From Ichthyophis bannanicus (taxonomy: Eukaryota > Chordata > Amphibia > Gymnophiona > Ichthyophiidae), in assembly GCA_033557465.1 (NCBI GenBank), contig CM066033.1, positions 1,357,963,834-1,358,027,833 on the forward strand: 64,000 nt of DNA, written 5' to 3'. A model generated the notes under the pieces. It was not told where the DNA came from, searched no databases, and saw only the letters and a program-made list of their open reading frames with translations. Shown here one piece after another: positions 23,583 through 33,629 of the stretch (position 1 is the first letter of the stretch; the number at the start of each line of letters is the position of its first letter). Both the position numbers and the translations under genes were made by a program.

Positions 23583-25414
23583 TCACTCATCTACCACTCT
23601 TTCCGTAAATAAATATGTCCACATATTACTCCTGAATCTATCACCTTTCACTCTCATTCTATGTCCCCTTGTAGCAGAACTTGCTTTCAATTGAAAGAGG
23701 CTCTCCTCCTGTGCATTTATGCCACAGAGGAATTTAAATATCTCAATCATATCACCTCTCTCCCACCTTTTCTCTAAAGGATACATATTAAGATCCCTAA
23801 GTCTGTCCTCATATGCTTTCTAACAAAGACCACTAACCATTTTAGTAGCCACTCTCTGCACCAACACCAACCTGTTTATATCCTTTTGAAAGTGCGGTCT
23901 CCAGAATTGCACACAATACTCCAAATGAGGTCACACCAAGGACTTATACAGAGGCACTATCACCTCCTTTTTTCTGCTAGCCATTCCTCTCCGTATGCAC
24001 CCAAGCATCCTTCTAGCTTTTGCCATCGCCTTTTCTACCTGTTTAGCTACTTTAAGATCATCAGACACAACCACGCCAAGGTCTCACTCTTCTTTTGTGG
24101 ACAGAAGTACTTCACCCCCTATACTGTATCACTCCCTTGGATTGCAGCAGCCCAAATGCATGACCCAGCATTTTTTAGCATTATTCTCAGCTGCCAAATT
24201 CTAGACCATTCTTCAAACTTAGCTAAATCCCTCCTTATGTTATCTACACTTTCCTGGGTGTCTACTCTTTTGCAGATTTTCGTATAACCCGCAAAGAGGC
24301 AAACCTTACCCGACAGCCCTTCTGCAATATAACAAACAAATATATTAAAAAGAATCAGACCAAGGACAGATCCCTGTGGCACACCAATGGTAACCTCCCT
24401 CTCCTCAGAGTGAGCTCCATTTACCTGTACCCTTTGCCGCTTCCCCCTCAACCTATTTTTTCCTAAGCAGTAACTTTAGGGTCTATCCCTAGGGTGCTCA
24501 GTTTGTTTATAAGTTGCCTGTGCAGAACAGTGTCAAAGGCTTTATTGAAATCTAAATATACCACATCTAGGCCTCTCCCTCAGTCCAACGTCCTGGTCAC
24601 TCAGTCAAAGAAATCAATCAGATTTATCTGACAAGACCTGCCTCTGGTGAATCCATGCTGCTTCAGATCTGGTAATCCATTGGACTCCAGAAACCTCACT
24701 ATTTTCTCTTTTAGCAGCGCCTCCAATAATTTACTCACCACCAAGGTTAAACTAACCGGCTTATAGTTTTCAACCATACCCTTACTTCTGCTTTTGTGTA
24801 AAGGAACCACATGTGCCTCTCTCCAGTCCTGTGGCACCAACCCCGACTCCAAAGAGACATTGAAAAGGTCAGTCAGTGGAGCTGCTAGAATGTCCCCAGG
24901 TTCCCTCTGTATTCTCGGATGTATCCCATCCTGTCCCATCACTTTGTCTACTTTTAGTTTAGCTAGTTCCTTATGAACACAGTATTCTGAAAATTGCCCC
25001 TTGTTTCTGTTCCTGTTTGTGGGTGTTTTCTGAGGTTTTCCTTGTTCTTAATCTGTGAACACAGGACAGAAATATTTGTTAAGCAATTCCGCTTTATCAT
25101 CAGCTTCTACATATTCTTCCCCTACACCCTTGAGTCTGACAATACCACTTTGGCCCTTCCTCCTCTCACTAACATATCTGAAAAATGTCTTATCCCCCCC
25201 ATTTTATTGCATTGGCTATTTCCTCTCCTTTTTGAATCTTTGCTTTCCTGACTACTTTGCTAGCTTCTCTAAGTTTTTCCAAATATAGATGCTTGTCTTC
25301 CTCTCTCTGTGATCTCTTGTATTTCGTGAAGGCCTCCCTCTTTTTCTTCACCTTCACTTTCAAATGCTTATTCATGTTTGGAGCAGATATAACCTTAAAC
25401 ATGACTCCAGACAT
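23583..25414 (-). pseudogene. CR1-B ORF2 relic (RT and C-terminus)
   Basis: Minus-strand pieces in order: 25190-25414 (Lys-rich pre-RT region, 'REASKVVRKAKIQKGEEIANA'-type helix), 24601-24942 (RT start: 'DGIHPRI', 'PQDWREAHVVPLHK', 'NYKPVSLT', 'QHGFTRGRSC'), 24119-24451 ('GVPQGSVLG' and the catalytic box) and 23583-23786 (C-terminal 'RGHRMRVKGDRFRS' block). The catalytic box reads FAGYTK where CR1 has FADDTK, so both metal-binding Asp residues are lost. There are several stops and frame changes. The endonuclease is missing. Confidence 0.8.
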
Positions 25415-25415
25415 G

Positions 25416-26927
25416 CAGGATGTTTCTGAGATCAGACAGTGATATCCAAGTTCCGGGGAACTCTCCCAGCCATGCCTCCATTCTGCTCTTTTTCAGACAT
25501 GGACATCCTCATGCTGGGAGATATCCACAGATCCAGCTTCTAAAATGGTTCTGGAAATGTCTCCTTGCTTTGGAAGCCTCTAGGCCTGTTTTCAGACATC
25601 CAAAGTACGAATAGGGCTTCTAAAATTCCACCCTACATGCGTAAAATCCACTCAAGCATTTTTAAATGACCTCCACAGAGCCTAGAGGACTAGAAGAAAC
25701 TTCTAAATGTCTACTTGACAAGTATTCATGAGATCTGAGAATTTTTCCTGTTGCATTTGAAAAACCTTTCAAATCTGCTTGTGGAAAAGAGTATGAACCA
25801 TGCCCACTTATCTTATATAGTGGGATTTATAAGAAACAACTGCATCTAAATTTCAGTGAAAATTGCATAGCTCTGCAAGTGTTTTGCCTACTGCCCGAAG
25901 CTGAAAGCTGACACTTGACAGTAGCTGGAGGAATTTGACTACTGGGATACAGTGGTGGGACAGAGCAGTGGGGGTGGTCTGCCCTGGGTACAGACAATAA
26001 GGGTGTGCAGTGGTGTAAACTCTGGGCCCACATGGCAGCAGCGGTGCTCACATCCATGCCCACATGCCCATGGTCCCTCCATGGAGCTGGCAAACTTATT
26101 TTAACTTGTTTGCCACATTCCCTGCGCTCCAGGCCCAGAGCTGTTACCTCCTGAAGTCTCACGATAACAGCTGCACTACGAGACTTCAGCCTCTGAGGTA
26201 ACAGTCACCGGGCCTGGAGTAGAAGCAGTGCAGCAAGCCAGCAAACATGTTAGAATAAGTTTGACACACATGCGTGGGGGCAGGTGTCGTGGGGGGTCAT
26301 CGTAGGAGGGGCGAGGGAGGTATTACAATGATACACTCTGGGTATCAAATAGGCTAGGTATGCTACCGTTGAGATAAGAATTTATTTATTTTCATATATT
26401 GATTCCCTTCAACCAGCTCGACATGATTTACATAAAACCTCACCCATTCCCTTACTTTCCCTCAGATATTTAATCCCTCACTAACAAAGGCCACACCTAC
26501 AAATCCCCCACTCCACATCACCTTGCTATTTTTTCCAAGTATGAAAACGACCTTGGAGAATCAATTTGAGATTTTGCAATGAAAAAGGCCTGCAAAATAA
26601 AGCTCTTAAGTGATTTTTTCTATATTTAACATTTTTGTAGCCAAATTGGTTCATTAGTACAAAAGAAATTGAAATCTTGGGCAGAATTAAGAAGTTGCAT
26701 GACCTTTGAGTCAAGTGTCGTTTTGCTGGAAAAAGATTGTTTTCTGAAACTTTTTACCTTGTAGCTTCCTTGGGGATCATGGTGACCAACTCTCCCTTCT
26801 GAGAATTCAGTATCTTCCATGACTCAGCAAACCTTGGGTGGCTTTTTCAGCCTTTAGTCTGGAGGATGAGAATTCCTGTACTATGGGAGGTAGAGGAGCT
26901 TCTGGACAGATTAAGGATGATTCAACG
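25416..26927. other. No recognised gene; contains one palindromic segment
   Basis: Apart from the inverted repeat at 26085-26275 I recognise nothing. Short phrases such as 'cttctaaaat' recur here and near 18615, hinting at an old shared repeat, but I cannot define one. Confidence 0.4.
26085..26275. repeat. Imperfect inverted repeat (hairpin) of about 80-90 bp arms
   Basis: The left arm (about 26089-26160: GCAAACTTATTTTAAC ... CTCCAGGCCCAGAGCTGTTA ... TGAAGTCTC) is matched in reverse complement by the right arm (about 26179-26270: GAGACTTCAG ... GTAACAG ... GGGCCTGGAGTAG ... GTTAGAATAAGTTTG), around a spacer near 26161-26178. There is no coding content. It may be a foldback MITE or a locally formed palindrome. 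Confidence 0.6.
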
Positions 26928-27250
26928 CAGTCAAACTCTGGTGTTCATTGCCGGAAGATATGGTAAAAGCTTTTAGTGTAGCTGGGTTTATAGGAGGTTT
27001 AGACAAGTTCCTGGAGGAAAAGTCCATGAAACATTATTTTAGTGGACTGGGAAATCCACTGTTTACCCCTGGGATAAGCAGCAAAAAATCTGTCTACCTT
27101 TTGATAACCTGACTGCTACTTGTGACCTGGATTAGCCACTGTTTGAAACAGGATACTGGGCTTGATGGACCTTCGATCTGATCCAGTATGGTATATTGTA
27201 AGCTCTGATGAGAAGGAACCATCTTTTATATGTGTCTGTACAGCACTGCA
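26928..27250 (+). mobile_element. CR1-A 3' end fragment followed by an L3-like tail
   Basis: 26928-27190 encodes remnants of the CR1-A C-terminus and 3' UTR ('AGGTTTAGACAAGTTCCTGG', then 'GATACTGGGCTTGATGGACC'), homologous in reverse to 19330-19560. 27195-27250 reads 'TTGTAAGCTCTGATGAGAAG'...'TGTGTCTGTACAGCACTGCAT', the same tail type as 51225-51290. The Harbinger starts right after it. Confidence 0.65.
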
Positions 27251-27580
27251 TATGCTTACTAAACTGCGGTAATGTCATTCGCGTTAGTTTCCGCGGTAAA
27301 GGTATAGATGCCCATATAAAGGTGTGGGCGGGGCATCAGTATGGCAAGTGTGTCAGGTAACGCGTGTTATAAGGTGCATTATAAGGCGCGTTATAAGGCA
27401 CGTTACAAGGCACCTTATTAGGCACAATACAAGGCACGTGCCTAACATGCCTTGTACTGTGCCTAATAAGGTGCCTTGTAACGTGCCTTATAACGTGCCA
27501 TGTACTGTGCCTAATAAGGTGCCTGGTAACGTGCCTTATAATGTGCCAAATTAGGAGCCCTATAACACCTTATAAGGATT
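27251..27580 (+). repeat. Harbinger left inverted repeat with palindromic repeat array
   Basis: 27251-27350 matches the reverse complement of about 45080-45176, including 'GTAAAGGTATAGATGCCCAT' and 'ATATAAAGGTGTGGGCGG'. 27355-27560 is an array of short, self-complementary words built from AAGGCACCTTA, AAGGCGCGTTAT and GTGCCTAATAAGG. It can fold into many small hairpins. Such sub-terminal arrays may be binding sites for the Myb-like partner or transposase, but that is inference. Confidence 0.75.
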
Positions 27581-27689
27581 GTTGGCAACTGTGGTGAGGG
27601 TACTATGGGCTGGCAGCACAGATCCACAGAGATATGACTGTCCAAAGGAATTAAAAGTAGTTGTAAAGGACAGGCATAAAAAATGGGGA

Positions 27690-27765
27690 TAAACAGAAAT
27701 CGAACCCTTGACCAGTGGGCAGAAAGTCGGTGAACAAACCAGCAGGCTACACCACCATGTTGAGT
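27690..27765 (-). other. tRNA-like module (A and B boxes) in the left Harbinger end
   Basis: On the minus strand, TGTAGCCTGCTGG (27739-27751) fits a Pol III A box and GGGTTCGATTTC (27696-27707) fits a B box, with tRNA-like spacing. The segment is homologous to the inverted module at 44055-44150. It does not fold as a clean tRNA, so I treat it as a tRNA-derived sequence and not a tRNA gene. Confidence 0.5.
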
Positions 27766-28329
27766 TCCACAGCAATGTCTGCATACAAGAACACTGCAGA
27801 ACACCACACAAAACGCCTGTTGTGTGCCAGGATAGGGCAACCCCACCAGTACCCATGATGCAACACAAATGCAGAGCAGACATCCACAGCTGATATCGCA
27901 GTCTGTAAGTGGGACAAGAGACACAGATAAACATATGCACACACACCATGAAATGGAATGCTCTGAACATAGCATGCCAAGGAGCGAAGATCCAAAATAG
28001 AAAGTGTGGCAGGGGCCTGCAGAGGGGACAGCCATGTGCATGGTCAGTGCACCAGGGCAAAACAGGGAACCGAACCAAAAAGGAGCACATGAGAATCAAA
28101 CCCACACAACAACAGCATCACAACAGCAATACCAACCCCCCAAGCCAACTGCTCACTTGGATAGCATAATGATAAGAACCATATGTAACAGCCAATATGT
28201 GAAAGACAGGCTGCATAGAGAGCACACCGTGGTGCACAACGAAGAGAAGGGAGGATGTGCGGAGAGGTGACAAAGTTGCAGCCATTGCATGGTAAGGGTA
28301 GCAGAACACAAGAAAAGAAGAGGAAGAGA

Positions 28330-28400
28330 ACATGCTGGGATCAAACCCACAACCTATGGTGACCCAATGCATGCCTCTAACCACTATGCCGAACAACCAC
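28330..28400 (-). other. tRNA-like module inside Harbinger
   Basis: Minus strand: TCGGCATAGTGG (28381-28392) matches an A box and GGGTTTGATCCC (28338-28349) a B box, about 32 bp apart. 'GTGGTTAGAGGCATGC' resembles the D-arm and anticodon-arm region of a tRNA. Acceptor pairing is poor. This is the cleanest of several such modules in the element. Confidence 0.5.
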
Positions 28401-28919
28401 AGCAACTGCAATGCTAATATGTACCACTAAATGGCATGTGTGTATGGAAAGTCATAGCACCATGTGAGGCGGCAGATGGCTGGCACACAGGCAACTGCCA
28501 GTGGTCCAGAATGGTCAATGTGGTGATGCAGCAGCATAGAAAAATGTCTGTACAAAATGTCACACAAAAGCCACTGGTCCATACACAGATGAGGAGCAGG
28601 ACAGATCATGTCCAGGAGATGCAAGGTGTGCACATGTACACAGTGGGTGCTGCATGTAGAGGCCCAACACAGGAGTCATGAAATGTCCACCAAGACATAC
28701 GTGCCTGGCAATACAGGACACACAAGCCAGGAAAAGCATATACAGCTAGATGTCTGCTAGCCTACACACAGATATATGTAGTGGGTGTCAGAGCCTGGCC
28801 ATGATATCAAGCAAAACAGTGTACATGGCAACATAACCCTCATAATATACATCAAATGGTGCCAATGATTAACTGGGCCCCATCAGAGCAATGCAGAGAA
28901 TGTGGCCTGACAAATGCTA

Positions 28920-28985
28920 CATGGGGAATTGAATCGAGGTCCCCAGGTACGCAGACCAGTGCGAGAACCATAGTGCCACACCAAC
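28920..28985 (-). other. tRNA-like module inside Harbinger
   Basis: Minus strand: TGTGGCACTATGGT (28967-28980) resembles an A box and TCGATTCAATTCC (28925-28937) a B box. It is diverged and has no clear cloverleaf. A weaker relative lies at 30301-30350 (GCGGTTTGACCC at 30301-30312). Confidence 0.4.
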
Positions 28986-31822
28986 ACATCAACATCTCTG
29001 CAGTGGATGATGTGTAGACAAGGAGGCAGGTGCATATCCAAGCAGTCCCTCAGCCACCGCCAGCACCAGTGCCAATGAACACCAATGCCAGCTATGTCTG
29101 ACACACACATCCCAGGCGGGGATGTAGAGGCCGCAGCCTGGGCATGTATGTGCCCAAGTAGTAGAGATGCTCCAAGATGCACAAGAAGCCACAATGCTCC
29201 AAGACAGATGACATCCAACTGTACAGGCACATGGGAGCGATGAATGTACCTGTGCTATAATGGAATATGTATGTGGCCATCAGTGAAACCATCTGTGCGT
29301 AGGAATTCAGCAGCAGAACATCCAATATACTACACACATGCTTTGTATGATAGAACACACACATTGGGCAACAACCTGAAAGGTCGACAGGCGACACAGT
29401 GATGTGAGTGAACCAGATGGCACCGACGTGTGCTGTCTGCATCATCATGGGAATAGCACAGGAACACACAACTAACAAGGGGCACGGTCCAGGCTGGTGC
29501 ACCAAGCTGGCCACATAAGCAGAAGGCGATAGGTTCGGAACGGAGGATACCTAGATGTAATGCCACCCTGCCATACAGTAATGTAGATCTGCAGTGCACA
29601 GGCAAATGCAGTAACAAAATGCCATGTCCCAATGTCCCAGCAGCAGCCCTCTACTGTGCAGAGCATATGTGTGGGTATCAATGGGTCCTACAACAGTGTA
29701 GATGGCCAGTCAAAAGTCCGTGATGTACGTGAGAATCAGCAGACATCAGTTACGCATGTACAGAAACACCTTTAATGACCAAATGGGAGCAATAACAGTT
29801 ACACAAGGCAAAATGAGGACATGTAAACAGGTAGGAGATGCACATGTTGCCAAAAAACAAACATAGCCGAACCTCATAGACATAGAGGTAGCACAATGCA
29901 GAAGGCCTGCTGCAATGGGTGTTGTGGATACAGAAGCATCACAGATATGCCAATGAACAGGGGATGCACAACCTAAGGCAGAAATATGAGACACCCCCCG
30001 CACCACAGCTAAGGTAATGGTGCAATGTCTGTGGCACAATGCTATGTCATACGGAGGTTTGGGCACACATGCATTGATGGGGAGGTAAATCAATGTACAG
30101 CGGCACATCTGTAGAGGAACCATACACAATAACATATATGTGGAGGTAGAACGAAGGGACTAAAATGGTGCATGAACCCACACAGAATCCACGTAGGCAC
30201 ATGCACCATTGCTAACCTGGAATCAGGCAGATGCACATGCACCGTGTACATTAAATCATGACAGAGTGCTGCCCCAGATGAACTGTAACACTCCCTGCGA
30301 GGGTCAAACCGCAAGCACAGATGGTGGCACGCATCACAGTGGTGTGGTGGCTAACAGTTTGTCATGTCCAAGTACAAGGTAGCCAGACATAGCAACAGGG
30401 CCTAGAGGATGTTACCCCCATGGCACACACGTGGCTGCATGCAACTGTCCACACAAACATATGTAGACATACTGCACTGCAGGTCACACATATGGCCCAC
30501 ACACATCAACACATTGTCAGATAGATGGACAACATACAGTGCGTATGTGACATCCTGCTGTATATGTTCAGTCCAGTACACATTGTCCCCAGTGAAAATG
30601 TCATCTGAAAGTACACATGTGCCAGTACGGCTGTCACAGATCCATGGGCATGCAAGGTTATGTGTGACAACTCAGTGTGCCACAATAATACAGACTGTAC
30701 TGCATGTCCATCGTGATGATCACGACACATGGCCAGAGTACGGCAGCAATGTTGTGTCAGTTTCCCTGCTCATCATAAAGTAGTAGTCAAACAATAATGT
30801 CCTTCATAGGCATGTGTCCCACTCGCTGAGGCCCATCACCCAATGGCACCATCCCCCAGGGGTCGTTGCATGGAGCTGCTCTGTCCACCAATGGTACTGT
30901 GATGGGTAGGCCAGCCACAATGTAGACGATATGCCGTGTGTGTTCGCTGCGCCCTGTGATAGAGGAAGGAGAATCAGGTCATGGTATGCTGTACACAAAA
31001 TAAGGTCACAATGGAGAGAGAAAACCCTCAATATGTACATAATGAGATCTCAGATATCTACACAGGACACGATCACAACACAGAGCACAGTGCATGTTTC
31101 CCACAGCTGGAGATGGCACGGCCAACCAAGTTGCCATCTCAACACGGCCATGTCTATGGCCATGTAATACAGGCTGCTCAGTGGGCCACAGCATGTCCAG
31201 CAGTGTTGGTGCACACAGATCCCACAGAGGTCCCCTCCAAAACAAACAGCCCATAAGAAACATGTGAAGTGTGATGTGAGTCAAAACATATCAAACATGC
31301 AATGTACCATCTGTGTGCAGCAGGTGTCCAATAGGGACTGTCCAATGCAGGCAAAGGCCAAAAGAGGTCACAGTAAAGGTAGGGTATGCCACTGGAATTC
31401 GTGCAATCACCATGGCCGCATGTGGAGCCGGCAATGCCCCATGTCCAAGGTCTGTCGATATCCGTGAAACGGAAGCGTTGATGTATAGTGGACTGGCAGC
31501 AAACAGGATACAGGTCAGTAGAAATCATAGAAGACATGCGTAAATACGTGTGTACAATGTACACAAGGGCACCAGCACAGGGTTAGAGATAGAGCAGTGA
31601 GCACCACCGCACAGGTGTCCAGGCATATCCCATCACCAGACAACGCACAAGGGTAGCACAGAGTGTGCCGTCACATAGACACCTCCCAAAAACACAGACA
31701 CACACACACCGTGAGATGGGGAGAGCATGCTGCCAGTAGCATACGGCCCCTGTGAGCCCAAGCTGAGACCAGTGGAGGAAAGCATCACAGTCCATGCAAG
31801 GAGACACAGATGTTGTATAATG

Positions 31823-33296
31823 TGTGGTGAAGAGCGCCCTCCTGAGGAAATGGAGACTGAAGGAAATCCTGAAAAGCAGCAGGATTTACACAGGATTTTC
31901 AATCCTAGAAGAAAAAAAAACCTCTTCTGTTGAGCTGAGAATGGAGTCCAGCCCAGAGGAGGAGTTGAGCAATGCTGATTGGGCACACCCAGGGGTTGGA
32001 CGGGGTGTGGCTGGAAAAGAATCCCTTTTTGAACTGGTGAATGACGCTGCTAAAGGAAAACAGAAAAAGAAAAACCATGAGCAGATGACCTGTGAGCAGA
32101 GGGCCTGTGAACAGACGAGCTGTGAGAGGACGTTTGGGACGTCAGATGAGACCAAGTCAAGCAGTGAGTGCAAGACCAGGAAGCAGTTTGGATGCACGTC
32201 TGAGCCTGGTAGCAACAGAGGACCTGCAAGGCTTTTTACAGGTGCTGTGAAAGGAAGTCCTGTGAGAAGTGGACGGAGCCCTGGTTTAGAGTCCTGGGAA
32301 AAGGCAGAGCCCTCAAATAGAAAGCCTCCAAGGCAGACACCTGCAAAAGGTAACTCATTCTATGGGGTACAATTTGGAATAGAGAGACCCAGAAGCACTC
32401 ATAGCTGGAAAGCTTTTGAGCTACCTAAGAGGAGAGGAGCCTGGCAAAGAGAAAGCAGTTCCAATAGGAGTCATGATAGAGAAGGTAAAATTCAATCTCC
32501 TATGTTTGGGGCTTTGTTAAAGGATCCCAATTGTTACCCTGATTTATTTAAGCCAAGAGCTGAAGGGGGAAACATTACTGACCGGGAGAGAAACCCAGTA
32601 TTTGCTGACAACTGCTTGTCAGGAAATGAACAGGCTGAATTGCTCCTCCAGGAGTTTAAACAGTTCTTAGAGTTGAAAGCAGGCAGACAGCCAAAGCTGA
32701 ATGAGGACCCTAGTTTTGTGCAGTCAGAAGATTTAATGCAGATAGATTATGCCTTACCTTCTACAAACTCTGACAATTGTAGCATGGACTGTTCAATATG
32801 CTGTAAAGAAATAACAGTATAAAGAAGCTTGCTATACCTTGTATGGAAAGAATACAACGTGGTAGTTTCTGCTGCCGTGCTTGGAAACTTGATTGTTTGC
32901 ACCTGAGTTTGAGCTCACACTGTGAAAGGAACAGTGACTGTTATGAGGCTGCAATGTATGTGAGTCACCTCTTGAGGCAGAGCTGAGTTAAGCTCCATAA
33001 GAAGGAAAGCTGATCCTATTTTTGGTTGTCTTATATTCCTGAGTTTCTTCTGTTCCTATTTAAAAGCACCATTTATGTTCATGTATTTGAATTTTGATGC
33101 GCTGGAGGAATTTCCCCAACACGAATAAATATTCTTGCAAAAGCCTTACCGTCTCTGGCACAACTACATTTATTCCTGAGAGAAGGGAGAACAAACTACA
33201 TTACCCATCATTCCAAGGGAACAGTTTACCTCCATTCCTCACGGGACAATAGGCCACTCCAGTCCGTTAGCCCTAGGGCGGGGCAGGAGCGTCGCA
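31823..33296 (+). repeat. 5' LTR of element 1
   Basis: It starts TGTGGTGAAGAGCG and ends GCGTCGCA. AATAAA lies at 33124-33129, about 170 bp before the end. It carries a long open frame (see 31850-32822). Just after it, TGGCTTCGTTTCGGGG (33299 on) occupies the primer-binding-site position; I cannot name the tRNA. Confidence 0.9.
31850..32822 (+). pseudogene. LTR-encoded frame, element 1 5' LTR copy
   Basis: From ATG 31850 the frame is interrupted by an indel at the A/C run 31911-31922 (9 A + 2 C here, 7 A + 3 C in the 3' LTR), then stays open to 32822. The product is hydrophilic, rich in Ser, Arg, Lys and Glu, with a Cys/Glu-rich patch ('CEQRACEQTSCERTF') early and the C-terminal motif 'LMQIDYALPSTN...MDCSICC'. 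No signal peptide, membrane segment or known domain was seen. See 36517-37488 for the intact copy. Confidence 0.6.
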
Positions 33297-33629
33297 AGTG
33301 GCTTCGTTTCGGGGATTCTACGCATGCGCTAAAGGTGCCACGCGGAAGACCTACAGGAAGGCAACTGCCCAGGAGGAGCCCAGCTGCAGACTATCTGGAA
33401 GGGAAGAAGTCACAGCATCGGAGGGCTACTGGCTGCAACGTCGTTGAACTGCCTGAAGCAACACCTAAGCCAGGTAAAAAGTATCCACCCGGGAGAGGTC
33501 AGGATACAGGGCAAAGGGGTGATTGCTGGGCCGGGTTGATAAAGGAAAAAAAAAAAGAGGGTTTTTTTTTTGGTGATACCGCACTTGGGTTTTTTTGTCT
33601 TTGTGTTTGTATTCACAGAGGTTCCAAAG

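Larger units (their letters stand above)
19281..25415 (-). mobile_element. CR1-like LINE (subfamily B), split by a CR1-A insertion
   Basis: The 3' tail of a minus-strand CR1-B lies at 19281-19329 ('catagaaacacgacagcaga'...'ctagtctgcc') and resumes at 23455. AGTCTGCC is present on both sides of the CR1-A insertion (19322-19329 and 23455-23462). From 23463 the ORF2 C-terminus, RT and the pre-RT region follow in order on the minus strand up to about 25415, where the copy is 5'-truncated. CR1-B therefore landed first and CR1-A inserted into its 3' UTR. Confidence 0.8.
27770..31822. other. Harbinger left interior, non-coding
   Basis: Apart from the tRNA-like modules I see no gene in these 4 kb. 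The DNA is rich in CA/TG words and has many overlapping short frames on both strands with no family motif. 27830-27900 is still homologous, inverted, to 43900-44010 ('CCAGGATAGGGCAACCCCAC'). The sequence continues into the LTR element at 31823. Confidence 0.5.

Noticed and set aside
27690..28400. Real tRNA genes in the Harbinger interior
   Set aside because: A and B boxes are present, but acceptor pairing and overall cloverleaf are poor, so I only call tRNA-like modules.
31313..31564. Overlapping frames on both strands in the Harbinger interior before the LTR
   Set aside because: They are dense on both strands, with no family motif and CA/TG-rich low complexity.
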